A stretch of 64,000 nt of DNA from UBA11400 sp964550435 (GCA_964550435.1 CAZJZI010000007.1:7249-71248); one strand, 5' to 3'; counted from the first letter of the stretch, positions 18,634-26,676 are shown. A program made the numbers and translations. The notes: generated by a model not told the origin, from the letters alone.

Positions 18634-18650
18634 AATTCGCGAAGCGAATT
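18634..18650. repeat. Mini-hairpin AATTCGC-GAA-GCGAATT
   Basis: Perfect 7-bp inverted repeat with a GAA loop. The core GC-GAA-GC is the sequence known to form unusually stable DNA mini-hairpins. Confidence 0.75.
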
Positions 18651-18810
18651 TATAGCAACTTCCGGATTGATTGATTAGATAGATTTAAAGATTTTACCAT
18701 CAATAATGTTAGATAGTTTCGTTGTGTGATGTAGTCCGCTGAGTTTTGTTTCACAAAAATAGGCGTCCTCCATTCACACAACGCAACCCATTTCGCTCAC
18801 GACGTTCACG

Positions 18811-18859
18811 ATCGAAGAGCAAAGACTTCGCGCTAAAGCGCTTGTGTTTGCTCTTCGAT
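18811..18859. repeat. Nested hairpin, copy 1
   Basis: The outer arms at 18811-18823 and 18847-18859 are perfect 13-bp inverted repeats. Inside lies GCGCT-AA-AGCGC (18830-18841). A second copy with a compensatory change in the inner stem lies at 23576-23613, also just upstream of a gene. Both are preceded by CCCATTTCGCTCAC. Confidence 0.8.
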
Positions 18860-18874
18860 TCCCACTTCCTACAA

Positions 18875-18937
18875 CCCACTACCCACTACCCACTACCCAC
18901 TACCCACTACCCACTACCCACTACCCACTTCCCACTA
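18875..18937 (+). repeat. CCCACTA heptamer tandem repeat, nine units
   Basis: Seven CCCACTA units, one CCCACTT and one more CCCACTA end nine bases before the ATG of the Ada-like gene. Heptamer repeats of this type are known in cyanobacteria as STRR sequences. Confidence 0.9.
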
Positions 18938-18946
18938 ACTCAGAAT

Positions 18947-19795
18947 ATGTACATAAAAATCCGTGAGGCCATTAAATACCTGATTGAAAACCAGTCGAAA
19001 CAACCCCGACTTGATGAGGTAGCGGCTGAAGTACACGTCAGTGAGTATCACTTTCAACGGATGTTCTCGGAATGGGCCGGGGTTAGCCCAAAACAGTTTT
19101 TGAAGTACTTGACGGTGGCTTCGTTGAAGAAAACACTTCGAGAACATGCATCTTTGGGTGAAGCAACCGATGCTGTCGGACTCTCATCCACGTCTCGGCT
19201 TCATGACTTGTTTGTGACCATGGAATCGTGCACTCCGGCAGAATATCGGAGTGGTGGAGCCGGACTGAAATTTGAGTATGGATTCGCAGAATCGGTTTTT
19301 GGTGACTGTTTTATAGCTGGTAACAACCGTGGAATTGCAGCGATAAGTTTCGCCGATGAAAACAGAACACAGGTATTGAGTGAATTTAGGGCAATGTGGC
19401 CTAAAGCAGCATTGATTGAAAATCCGGATTATGCGCTGTTGCATGTTCAAAAACTGAATCAATTATTTGATCCTGTTTTAAAAGACTCACACCCACCCCG
19501 ATTTCATGTTTTAGTACGCGGGACACCCTTTCAAATCAAAGTTTGGGAGGCGTTGTTGAAAATTCCGACAGGAGAGGTGACCAGTTATCAGCAGCTGGCA
19601 AAAGCCGTTGGTAATCCGAAGGCAAGCCGGGCTGTGGGAAGTGCAGTTGGAAGCAATCCGGTCTCGTGGTTAATTCCTTGTCACCGTGTTATTCGGCAGG
19701 AGGGTGTAATAGGTAATTACCATTGGGATCCACTTCGAAAAACAGCTATGCTCGGACTGGAACGGTCCAGATTTCACGAATCAGAGTCTGATTGA
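18947..19795 (+). CDS. AraC-type HTH plus O6-methylguanine-DNA methyltransferase (Ada-like)
   Basis: A 282-residue bifunctional repair/regulatory protein. Residues about 1-100 form an AraC helix-turn-helix (YHFQRMFSEWAGVSPKQFLKYL). Residues about 105-275 form the methyltransferase with the acceptor cysteine in NPVSWLIPCHRVIR and the DNA-binding segment TSYQQLAKAVGNPKASRAVGSA. It removes methyl groups from O6-methylguanine onto its own cysteine. Unlike E. coli Ada, it lacks the N-terminal zinc/phosphotriester domain, so self-induction may work differently. The ATG at 18947 is chosen because the upstream frame is repeat DNA. Its 3' end overlaps the convergent 2TM gene by 22 bases. Confidence 0.9.
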   Translation: MYIKIREAIKYLIENQSKQPRLDEVAAEVHVSEYHFQRMFSEWAGVSPKQFLKYLTVASLKKTLREHASLGEATDAVGLSSTSRLHDLFVTMESCTPAEYRSGGAGLKFEYGFAESVFGDCFIAGNNRGIAAISFADENRTQVLSEFRAMWPKAALIENPDYALLHVQKLNQLFDPVLKDSHPPRFHVLVRGTPFQIKVWEALLKIPTGEVTSYQQLAKAVGNPKASRAVGSAVGSNPVSWLIPCHRVIRQEGVIGNYHWDPLRKTAMLGLERSRFHESESD

Positions 19796-20076
19796 TTTTG
19801 TTTGATCTCCGAATAACGTTTAAACATGCGTTCATTATACCACCACATCGCCGGCGAGTAGAGCAGGATTCCACCGAGCACATAAGCGACCATCATATAA
19901 AAAGCATCGATTGTAAAGAAGGCTTCTTTGAATGATACATCCCACAGACTGACTAGTCCGGTTATTATGAAAACCAACACTCCGAAGATGGATCCTTCGA
20001 CCAGCATATAATATTTGAGTCCCCTTAGACGGGTTTCTGCCCATGTTTTTAGAAAGCGTTCATTCAAGGTTGGCAT
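19774..20076 (-). CDS. Small two-transmembrane-segment protein
   Basis: A 100-residue protein with hydrophobic spans at about residues 25-45 (SIFGVLVFIITGLVSL) and 58-77 (AYVLGGILLYSPAMWW), followed by a charged tail (NERMFKRYSEIKQNQ). It resembles 2TM-domain proteins of Bacteroidota, whose role is unknown. The last 22 bases overlap the Ada-like gene on the opposite strand. Confidence 0.6.
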   Translation of the reverse strand: MPTLNERFLKTWAETRLRGLKYYMLVEGSIFGVLVFIITGLVSLWDVSFKEAFFTIDAFYMMVAYVLGGILLYSPAMWWYNERMFKRYSEIKQNQSDSDS

Positions 20077-20169
20077 CGTGGTTACCGATTTGATAGATGT
20101 TTGGTATATTGGGTTTTAAATAATTAACACTTAGTAATAAGTGGCAAATTTCAATCAAATTCAACTGTT

Positions 20170-20658
20170 ATGCCATCATTTGATATCGTTAACGAAATCG
20201 ATCACCAGGAAGTAGACAACGCAATCAATAATACCGTGAAAGAAATCGCAACGAGATACGATTTCCGTGGATCGAATACTACTGTCGAGTATCTGAAAAA
20301 GGAGAAGCGTATCAATGTAGTGACCGAGGATTCTATGAAGATCAAGGCGGTCAAGGAAATGATCACCTCAAATTTTGTGAAACGTAAACTGAGTCACAAA
20401 ACACTCGACTATCAGGAACCAGAGGGAACTTCTCACGGTGGACTCAAAATGACAGTGTTGCTAAAAGAGGGCATAGACCGCGATAATGCCAAGAAGATTA
20501 TGAAACTGATCAAAGATACCGGACTAAAAGTGCAGCCGTCTATTCACGACGATAAAGTGCGAGTAACTGGAAAGAAAATCGACGATCTACAGGCCGTTAT
20601 GGCTGAGGTGCGAGGAGCTACCCTTGAGATTCCGGTTCAATTCGAGAATATGAAATGA
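20170..20658 (+). CDS. yajQ: YajQ family nucleotide-binding protein
   Basis: A 162-residue cytoplasmic protein of full family length. It shows the signature MPSFDIVNEIDHQEVDNAI.NT.KEI.TRYDFRGS and the C-terminal DDLQAVMAEVR. YajQ proteins bind nucleotides; the Xanthomonas member binds cyclic di-GMP and controls virulence genes. No partner is adjacent. RRNGAGC heptamers begin straight after the stop codon. Confidence 0.92.
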   Translation: MPSFDIVNEIDHQEVDNAINNTVKEIATRYDFRGSNTTVEYLKKEKRINVVTEDSMKIKAVKEMITSNFVKRKLSHKTLDYQEPEGTSHGGLKMTVLLKEGIDRDNAKKIMKLIKDTGLKVQPSIHDDKVRVTGKKIDDLQAVMAEVRGATLEIPVQFENMK

Positions 20659-20694
20659 GCGGGGAGCAGCGAGCGGCGAGCGGCGAGCAGTCGA
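20659..20694 (+). repeat. GCGGCGA/RRNGAGC heptamer repeat after yajQ
   Basis: Tandem purine-rich heptamers (GGGGAGC, AGCGAGC, GGCGAGC, GGCGAGC) begin one or two bases after the yajQ stop, then a pyrimidine-rich stretch runs to about 20756. Reverse or variant copies occur at 24799-24825, 60109-60131 and 18586-18603. Confidence 0.7.
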
Positions 20695-20756
20695 GTCTTT
20701 CTCTTATCCCTCATCCCTTTACCCTCGTCACTGATCCCTTCTCTCTTCTCCAGTCA

Positions 20757-21035
20757 TCACAACAACTCAAGTTTAAGAGTTCTACCCAATGCATGTGCAT
20801 ATTTACGAAGGGTAGAGAGTCTGATGTCATCTGCATGATTCTCCATTCTTGAAATTACTGATTTCGTTGTTTCAAGCTTCTTGGCGATATCTTGCTGTGT
20901 ATATCCCATTTCTTCACGAGCTTGTTTCAGAAGAACCCCTATCTTGAAATGATAGTAATTCTCTTCAAAACTCTCATTGAATTCAAAACTTATCGATTTT
21001 CTTTTCTCGATGTACTTTTCAAGGTCATCACTCAT
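20757..21035 (-). CDS. HigA-type antitoxin, XRE helix-turn-helix
   Basis: A 92-residue protein with an XRE/Cro helix-turn-helix in the C-terminal two thirds (LKQAREEMGYTQQDIAKKLETTKSVISRMENH). It neutralises the toxin encoded immediately upstream and probably represses the shared promoter. Toxin-first order and the 8-base overlap (21028-21035) are typical of higBA pairs. Confidence 0.88.
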   Translation of the reverse strand: MSDDLEKYIEKRKSISFEFNESFEENYYHFKIGVLLKQAREEMGYTQQDIAKKLETTKSVISRMENHADDIRLSTLRKYAHALGRTLKLELL

Positions 21036-21378
21036 AGTTTCTCCTTAAATATTCAATCTTTCTGCTTTGAGCAACCCAGATTTCTTTTCTTGGAATTTTG
21101 TTCGTTTTCTTTGTAAATGCATTCGTAACTACTATCAAGTTGTTTTTCTGAAGGAAACACAACAACCTAAACGTATTCGAACCAAAATCGACTCGAATTT
21201 CCCAAAGATTATCGTGTCCAACCAGCTTCTTCAAGTACCGTGTGGGTGTTGGTTGAATGTCGCGGACAATCCGTAATACGAATGTAATTTTTTCAACAGT
21301 TTTGTCAGGTAAACTATCCAGGAAATCTTCAATTGGACTTTTACCCGCGTCAGTTTTATAGAATATAATCTTTTTCAT
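21028..21378 (-). CDS. HigB/RelE-like mRNA interferase toxin (Gp49 family)
   Basis: A 116-residue protein of the phage-derived Gp49/HigB family. Markers are IIFYKTDAGKSPIEDFLDSL, the KKLVGHDNLWEIRVDFGSNTFRLL core and NAFTKKTNKIPRKEI. Such toxins cleave ribosome-bound mRNA. It is first in an operon with the XRE antitoxin. The pair sits between yajQ and the Nramp-like gene with no other mobile genes, so it is probably a single acquired cassette. Confidence 0.88.
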   Translation of the reverse strand: MKKIIFYKTDAGKSPIEDFLDSLPDKTVEKITFVLRIVRDIQPTPTRYLKKLVGHDNLWEIRVDFGSNTFRLLCFLQKNNLIVVTNAFTKKTNKIPRKEIWVAQSRKIEYLRRNYE

Positions 21379-21490
21379 TCAAAAAGTTAGCATATATGCG
21401 AACATTTTGAAAAAAGTATCGTTCCTAAATCTGTGTATAGTGGTATAGTAGTAGGGTAGCGAGCGGAACGCCCTTCTCCCTCATCCCTTC

Positions 21491-22657
21491 TCAAATATTA
21501 ATAGTCATATACAACATCACCGCCACAATTGCCCAGCCAAACAGTGACTGCCACAACGGAATTCGGATGTCAGTGGTACGGTGTAGGTCTCGGATGGAAT
21601 AGAGTAGGAGTCCCAGGGCAACGGGCAGGATGAATCCGTTGATGGTTCCCGCCCAGATGAGTAGCTGAACCGGACGCCCGACAATCAAGAGAATTCCAAG
21701 GGAGGTATAGACAAAACCGAGTATCCATTTGGATTCGTGCTTTTCGATGGATGGATGCCAGGTTTTTAGGAAACTGATGGATGTGTATGCGGATCCGATA
21801 ACCGAGGTTATGGCTGCGGCCCACATGACGAGTCCAAAAAGAGTTTTGCCCATCGGACCAGCACCCAGTTCGAAAATACTGGCTGGTGGATTGCCCGGAT
21901 CCAGTGTGAATCCCTTAGCTATGACACTCAATGCCGCCAAAAAGAGTACAATCCGCATTACTGAAGCTACTACAATGGCCTGAATGGATGCTTTTCTTAT
22001 TTCAGGAAGGTGTTCTTTGCCCGAAATCCCCGAATCGAGCAGTCTGTGGGCTCCGGCGAAGCTGATGTAACCGCCCACGGTTCCACCAACTATGGTGATG
22101 ATGGCCAGGAAGTCAATTTTTTCGGGGAATACGGCCTGTTTCAGAGCTTCTGCGTAAGGTGGGGCACCGGCAATCATTACGTAACAGGTGAGGGTAATCA
22201 TAAGGAGTCCCATGACCTGCGTGAACAAATCCATCCAGCCTCGGAATGAAGGCCGTAAGAAAATCAATGTAACGATTCCGGCACTGATGATGGCACCGTA
22301 TTCGATTGGAAGTGAGGTAAGGGCGTTGAGTCCGAGTCCGGTTCCGGACAGATTTCCGATATTGAATGCGAGTCCGCCGAAGACAATTGCAGCTGTAAGC
22401 AGGTATCCGCTTCCGGGCATAACCCGATTTGCGATTTGTTGTCCGCGCTCGCGGTGAGCACCGATAATTTGCCAGATATTGAGCTGTGCACCGATATCAA
22501 GAACTATGCTAACCAAAATCACAAATGCGAAAGCGGCTGCCAGTTGCTCGGTGAAGACGGCCGTCTGAGTCAGGAATCCGGGTCCAACAGCCGATGTGGC
22601 CATCAGAAAGACGGCTCCAAGTAACGGTGAACGTGGATTTTTGAGGATTGACGACAT
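21491..22657 (-). CDS. Nramp-fold carrier lacking metal-binding motifs (YcsG-like)
   Basis: A 388-residue inner-membrane protein with about 11 spans, recognisable as Nramp family (MATSAVGPGFLTQTAVF at the start). The metal-coordinating DPGN of helix 1 is replaced by GPGF, and the MPH of helix 6 is replaced in GGTVGGYISFAGAH. It therefore probably does not carry manganese or iron. It lies four bases downstream of a pxpA/ycsF gene, as Bacillus ycsG lies beside ycsF, so a 5-oxoproline-related or other organic substrate is a reasonable guess. It is shorter than metal-transporting Nramps. Confidence 0.8.
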   Translation of the reverse strand: MSSILKNPRSPLLGAVFLMATSAVGPGFLTQTAVFTEQLAAAFAFVILVSIVLDIGAQLNIWQIIGAHRERGQQIANRVMPGSGYLLTAAIVFGGLAFNIGNLSGTGLGLNALTSLPIEYGAIISAGIVTLIFLRPSFRGWMDLFTQVMGLLMITLTCYVMIAGAPPYAEALKQAVFPEKIDFLAIITIVGGTVGGYISFAGAHRLLDSGISGKEHLPEIRKASIQAIVVASVMRIVLFLAALSVIAKGFTLDPGNPPASIFELGAGPMGKTLFGLVMWAAAITSVIGSAYTSISFLKTWHPSIEKHESKWILGFVYTSLGILLIVGRPVQLLIWAGTINGFILPVALGLLLYSIRDLHRTTDIRIPLWQSLFGWAIVAVMLYMTINI

Positions 22658-22661
22658 AGAG

Positions 22662-23384
22662 TCAATATAACAAAAGTTGCTTAACTATTTGAACCATCTC
22701 GAGGGAATCCGGGCTGTCGGAGTGAACGCAAAGGGTCTGAAAGTGAATAGGTCGGGATCCGTCAGTGGTTGGAACGGTGCCATGATGGAGCATCTGCCTC
22801 ACCTGGATTTCGGCCTCTTCAGGGGTTAGAACGCTGCCGGGGACAGTGCGGGACTGTAGGGCGAGGGATGGGGTATAGCGCCGGTCCGCAAACGCCTCTT
22901 CCAAAACCACCAACCCCTGCCGCCGTGCCACGCTCCCCAAAACCGAGTCCGGAGGCGCCACCATAATCACCTTCCCGAAGAATTCAACCACAGCCTCAAC
23001 CACAATCCGGGCAATCTCTTCGCTCGAAGCCGCATCATGATACAGCGCTCCGTGTGGCTTCACATGATGTACTTCAACACCACACTCCTCAGCCAAAACA
23101 CGAAAGAGACCCAGCTGCTCCGATAACCATCCCCGTAGCAACCCAACATCTGCCGCCCTGCTGACCCTCCCGAACTGCTCCCGATCCGGATACCCCGGAT
23201 GAGCCCCAATCCGCACTCCGTGTCGGACACAACCCTGCATCATGGCTCGCATCACTGACTCCGATCCCGCGTATCCGCCACAAGCAATATTCGCCATGTC
23301 GATGAACGGTAGGAGTTCCAGCTCCGGACCCAATTCCGAAACTTCGTCTTTTTCGCCCAAATCACAGTTTAAATATTTTCGCAT
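22662..23384 (-). CDS. pxpA: LamB/YcsF protein, 5-oxoprolinase subunit A
   Basis: A 240-residue protein with the family start MRKYLNCDLGEKDE, then FIDMANIACGGYAG, GAHPGYPD and HHVKPHGALYH. PxpA works with PxpB and PxpC to open 5-oxoproline to glutamate using ATP. Neither partner is in this window, so the complex must be encoded elsewhere or the protein works differently. The start is set at 23384; the longer frame to 23483 adds no family sequence. Its plus-strand copy is notably C-rich compared with neighbours. It probably forms an operon with the Nramp-like gene downstream. Confidence 0.85.
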   Translation of the reverse strand: MRKYLNCDLGEKDEVSELGPELELLPFIDMANIACGGYAGSESVMRAMMQGCVRHGVRIGAHPGYPDREQFGRVSRAADVGLLRGWLSEQLGLFRVLAEECGVEVHHVKPHGALYHDAASSEEIARIVVEAVVEFFGKVIMVAPPDSVLGSVARRQGLVVLEEAFADRRYTPSLALQSRTVPGSVLTPEEAEIQVRQMLHHGTVPTTDGSRPIHFQTLCVHSDSPDSLEMVQIVKQLLLY

Positions 23385-23635
23385 TCTGTAATGTAGACAG
23401 AAAACTGAAAAGCGAAAACAGACTATATAGCCATCAAGCCAATGGGCCAGCAGTCGGGAACTGGAAGTTGTGAGTTGAGACACGGTGATGTATTTTTACC
23501 TTACCCCTGACCAGCCAACTCCCCATTTCGCTCACTTCGTTCACGATTTTCGCTACATTACATTTCACGATCTACGAGCAAAGACTTCGTGCTGTGAGCA
23601 CTTGTGTTTGCTCTACACTCCCTACTATCTCAAAT
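23385..23635. other. Intergenic region with nested hairpin, copy 2
   Basis: No gene is seen. The nested hairpin lies at 23576-23613: outer arms GAGCAAA/TTTGCTC and inner stem GTGCT-GTG-AGCAC (23589-23601). The phrase CCCATTTCGCTCAC (23522-23535) precedes it, as at 18787. Compared with copy 1 there are roughly 27 extra bases between the phrase and the hairpin. Confidence 0.75.
23576..23613. repeat. Nested hairpin, copy 2
   Basis: Outer stem GAGCAAA/TTTGCTC and inner stem GTGCT-GTG-AGCAC. Relative to copy 1 (18811-18859) the second pair of the inner stem changed from C-G to T-A on both sides. It lies 22 bases before the esterase start. Confidence 0.8.
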
Positions 23636-24709
23636 ATGATATTCATACTTATATTCATGACATTACTTTCAGCTTCGGATAAATCGTTAATGACAATCAA
23701 TCCCTCCGATACAAAAATCCAGATTATGGGCCGACACGAAGTGTTGTCGGACGGATCTGTATCTTTTGGGGCTTCTGGAGTGTCGTTTTTTGTTCGATTC
23801 TCGGGATCGCGGCTGGAAGTGGATCTGTCGGACGAGTTTCGTGACGGGGTGTCGTATAACTGGTTCACAGTGATTGTAAATGGACAAGAATCGCATCGAT
23901 TTCGCACCATGCAGGGCGTCTCACGGTATACGTTAGTCGAGGATGCAGGCGAAGGACAACACGATGTGATTCTGATCAAGGCCACTGAGGGAGCTAATGG
24001 ACGCAACGCGATTTCGGCGTTTCATGCTGAGGAGTTTCATCAGGCGCCAGAGTTACCCCAAAAGCGCATTGAATTTATTGGGGACTCGATAACCTGTGGA
24101 ATGGGAGCCGATGAGCGGGAACTATCATGTGGACAGTCTGAGTGGATGGATCAACACACTACCTGGAACAGTTACGCCGTTCGTGTTGCTCATGAACTGA
24201 ATGCGCAGTATATGCTTACGGCGGTATCGGGGATGGGTATGCACCGGAACTGGAGTACTCCGGATCCGATTATGCCCGATCGATATGCATCGATTTATTC
24301 CGATCCACAAGACACTAAAACTCGTTGGGACCACTCGAAGTATCAGGCTGATCTAGTTGTTGTTGCCCTTGGATCCAATGACTTCTCGGACGGTGATAAG
24401 CCGGATCCGCGTCCTGCTCCGGTAGAATCGGAGTTTAAGGATCAATACAGACGATTCCTGAATCACATAAGAGCAATATATCCTAATGCGCAGATACTGC
24501 TACTCAATTCACCAATCCTGGAGGAGCACAAAAACGAAATATTGTCTACCTGGCTGCATGACCTGAAATCTGAGTTGCATCAAAGCGGTGACACCAACAT
24601 CGATGTATTTGAGTTCACCAAGCGTTATCCAAGCGGTTGCACCGGACATCCTTCTATGGGAGAACATGAACAAATGGCAGCAGAGTTGATTTCAATCATT
24701 AAACTTTAA
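23636..24709 (+). CDS. Secreted SGNH/GDSL esterase, CE2-like
   Basis: A protein of about 357 residues with a short hydrophobic leader (MIFILIFMTLLSAS), a beta-sandwich N-terminal domain (about 30-135) and a C-terminal SGNH hydrolase. The nucleophile is in IEFIGDSITCGMG (near residue 152), the oxyanion asparagine in VVVALGSNDFSDG, and the His in GHPSMGEHEQMA. This arrangement matches CE2 acetyl-xylan/oligosaccharide esterases, which remove acetyl groups from plant or algal glycans. The start at 23636 is used because an upstream frame from 23594 reads through the hairpin repeat. Mini-hairpins follow after the stop. Confidence 0.83.
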   Translation: MIFILIFMTLLSASDKSLMTINPSDTKIQIMGRHEVLSDGSVSFGASGVSFFVRFSGSRLEVDLSDEFRDGVSYNWFTVIVNGQESHRFRTMQGVSRYTLVEDAGEGQHDVILIKATEGANGRNAISAFHAEEFHQAPELPQKRIEFIGDSITCGMGADERELSCGQSEWMDQHTTWNSYAVRVAHELNAQYMLTAVSGMGMHRNWSTPDPIMPDRYASIYSDPQDTKTRWDHSKYQADLVVVALGSNDFSDGDKPDPRPAPVESEFKDQYRRFLNHIRAIYPNAQILLLNSPILEEHKNEILSTWLHDLKSELHQSGDTNIDVFEFTKRYPSGCTGHPSMGEHEQMAAELISIIKL

Positions 24710-24725
24710 TCTCAATCTGCTGATA

Positions 24726-24785
24726 TTGGCTTTGCCGTGAGAAAGATGCTTCGCATGAGAACATTGGCTACGCCAAGAGAAAAAG
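24726..24785 (+). repeat. Mini-hairpin array with GAGAA spacers
   Basis: Three small stems in a row: TTGGC-TTT-GCC (imperfect last pairs), ATGC-TTC-GCAT (24746-24756) and TTGGC-TAC-GCCAA (24764-24776), separated by GAGAAAG, GAGAACA and GAGAAAAAG. Same construction as the longer array at 60859-60966. It lies between the esterase and recJ stop codons, followed by RRNGAGC-type heptamers on the minus strand (24799-24825). Confidence 0.8.
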
Positions 24786-24825
24786 TGAAAAAAGCATCCT
24801 ACCGCTCGCTGCTCCCTGCTCCCCG

Positions 24826-26592
24826 CTATGCAATTTTGATATCCTTTACCTGCATCTGAAGTGTTGTTCGGCCATTCCATGTGTTTTCATCAATGGTGTA
24901 AGCCATACTGAATGAGGTTCCATTGTCTTTGGATTCCAGAATTGATTCGTAGAAACTTCCCAGATTGAAACCAATGGCGTCGAATGGCAAACTAGCAGGC
25001 TGAACACCATTTTGGGCTACCCGAAGTTTTAGGTGATCTTTCCCTACTTTCGAGGGTGTTCCAATGACCTTCAGATTGTTACTTACAAATATGGGTTTGG
25101 AATTGTTAGGTCCGTAGGGTTCAAACTGATTCAAAATCTTCCAGAAATTGTCGTTGATGTCGTGCAGATTCACTTCGGCATCTATCAACAATTCAGGTTC
25201 AAAGTCTTCGTCTCCTAGTCTTTTTTGAACGATTTCGTTGAATCGCTTACGAAACGCATCGAACTGGGCTTCATCCATGGTTAATCCGGCAGCATATTCG
25301 TGTCCACCGAACTGAATCAGAAGATCTTCGCATTCCTTTAGAGCGTTGTAGATGTTGAATCCCTTAATGCTTCGGGCGGACCCTTTAATTTTGCCATCCA
25401 CGGTACTCAACATCACAGCCGGACGACAGTATTGATCTACAAGTCTAGATGCCACGATTCCTATTACTCCCAGGTGCCATTCCGGATCGTGAAGCACCAT
25501 ACAGGCGCACATATCCATATCAATAGCCTCGACCATTTCAACGGCTTTGTCCATTGTCTGGGAATCGGTCTTCCGCCGACGTTGATTAATGGATTCTAGT
25601 TCTGAGGCGTATAATTTTCCTTCTTCATCAGTCTCGGCGATCAACAGTTTGAGTGCGGTCGTAGCATCTCCCATTCGTCCTGCAGCATTGATTCGCGGAC
25701 CAATTGAAAAAACGATATTCGAAGTACTGATACGTCCGATTTCCATCTTGATCTGATCCAAAAGCGCACGAACACCAACGCGTGGATTGGCATTGATCAT
25801 TTTGAGTCCTTCGCGCATCAAAATGCGGTTCTCGTCAATTAACGGAACGATATCCGATGCGATTGAAATCGCAACAAGGTCCAGATATTCGTAGGCATGG
25901 CTCTGCGGCAACCCTAATTTGGTAAGAGTTGCCTGTACCAGTTTGAATCCAACTCCGGCACCTGACAAGCCGTCAAAGGGATAGGTACAATCGGGTCGTT
26001 TTGGATCCAGTACAGCAATAGCATCCGGAATCACATCACCCGCCGTATGGTGATCGCAAATTATCAGATCAATACCTTTGGATCGGGCATATTTGGCTTC
26101 TTCTACTGCGGTTATTCCACAGTCGACAGAGACAATCAGATCCACTTTATTTTCAACTGCGAATTGAATGCCATCTTCGCTGATTCCATAACCCTCTTTG
26201 AAACGGTGTGGAATATAATGATCTACTTTTACGCCAAATTTTTTCAGAAAACTGTACACGACTGCTGTGGCGGTGGTTCCATCAACGTCATAGTCGCCGT
26301 ACACCACAACTGAGTGTCCAGATCGGACAGCATCTGCCAAACGGGTGGCAGCTTTTTCCATATCCTTCATCAGGTATGGATCATACAACTCACTCAGGTC
26401 GGGGCGAAAAAAATGTTTTGCTTGTTCATAGGTGGTAATACCGCGTAATGCAAGCAATCGCGCGATGGTTCCGGAGGCCTGAGTGGACAACTTCGAGCCA
26501 GACTTACCATTCGATTGTCCGAATAGTGCTTGTCTGAGTGAATCCACAGCTCCGCCATCGACGGGATCGGCATAGACCCATCGGAATGACAT
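24826..26592 (-). CDS. recJ: Single-stranded-DNA-specific exonuclease RecJ
   Basis: A 588-residue DHH-family 5'-3' exonuclease for recombination and mismatch repair. DHH motifs are present: VVYGDYDVDGTTATAV, VDCGITA, ICDHHTAGDVIPDA, GAGVGFKL. DHHA1 follows (QFGGHEYAAGLTM), then the OB-fold (VSNNLKVIGTPSKVGKDHLKLRV). Length and order are normal. Divergent from pheA across about 217 bases. Confidence 0.96.
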   Translation of the reverse strand: MSFRWVYADPVDGGAVDSLRQALFGQSNGKSGSKLSTQASGTIARLLALRGITTYEQAKHFFRPDLSELYDPYLMKDMEKAATRLADAVRSGHSVVVYGDYDVDGTTATAVVYSFLKKFGVKVDHYIPHRFKEGYGISEDGIQFAVENKVDLIVSVDCGITAVEEAKYARSKGIDLIICDHHTAGDVIPDAIAVLDPKRPDCTYPFDGLSGAGVGFKLVQATLTKLGLPQSHAYEYLDLVAISIASDIVPLIDENRILMREGLKMINANPRVGVRALLDQIKMEIGRISTSNIVFSIGPRINAAGRMGDATTALKLLIAETDEEGKLYASELESINQRRRKTDSQTMDKAVEMVEAIDMDMCACMVLHDPEWHLGVIGIVASRLVDQYCRPAVMLSTVDGKIKGSARSIKGFNIYNALKECEDLLIQFGGHEYAAGLTMDEAQFDAFRKRFNEIVQKRLGDEDFEPELLIDAEVNLHDINDNFWKILNQFEPYGPNNSKPIFVSNNLKVIGTPSKVGKDHLKLRVAQNGVQPASLPFDAIGFNLGSFYESILESKDNGTSFSMAYTIDENTWNGRTTLQMQVKDIKIA

Positions 26593-26650
26593 AGTATTCT
26601 TGTATTATTTATTCTTATTAACATCGATGTGGTAAGTGGCGGTCAAACCA

Positions 26651-26676
26651 GCGTACCGACGCTTCGCCTAAGCGAA
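26651..26676. repeat. Two adjacent mini-hairpins upstream of recJ
   Basis: GCGT-ACCG-ACGC (26651-26662) is followed directly by TTCGC-CTAA-GCGAA (26663-26676). Small stems with four-base loops, like those elsewhere in the window, here in the recJ-pheA divergent region. Confidence 0.65.

Larger units (their letters stand above)
18513..18946. other. 434-bp intergenic region rich in repeats and hairpins
   Basis: No gene is seen. In order it holds: RRNGAGC heptamers (GACGAGC repeated, 18586-18603); a pyrimidine stretch; a perfect 7-bp hairpin AATTCGC-GAA-GCGAATT (18634-18650); an AT-rich promoter-like stretch (18660-18730); the phrase CCCATTTCGCTCAC (18787-18800); a nested hairpin (18811-18859); and nine heptamers (18875-18937) just before the Ada-like start. 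An open frame from 18746 only translates these repeats. Confidence 0.75.

Noticed and set aside
18875..18937. Possible CRISPR array
   Set aside because: Units are seven bases without spacers, and no cas genes are present.
18746..18946. N-terminal extension of the Ada-like protein reading FALKRLCLLFDSHF and repeated HYPLPTT
   Set aside because: It is translated hairpin and CCCACTA repeat DNA. The AraC domain begins at the ATG at 18947.
20655..20852. Small open frame after yajQ
   Set aside because: It translates GCGGCGA heptamers and antisense higA.
20757..21378. Prophage or integrative element around higBA
   Set aside because: There is no integrase, attachment repeat or other phage gene nearby; only the toxin-antitoxin pair.
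23385..23483. Longer pxpA start
   Set aside because: The family start MRKYLNCDLGE is at 23384; upstream residues are not family sequence.
23594..23635. Upstream start for the SGNH esterase
   Set aside because: It lies within the nested hairpin; the signal peptide begins at 23636.
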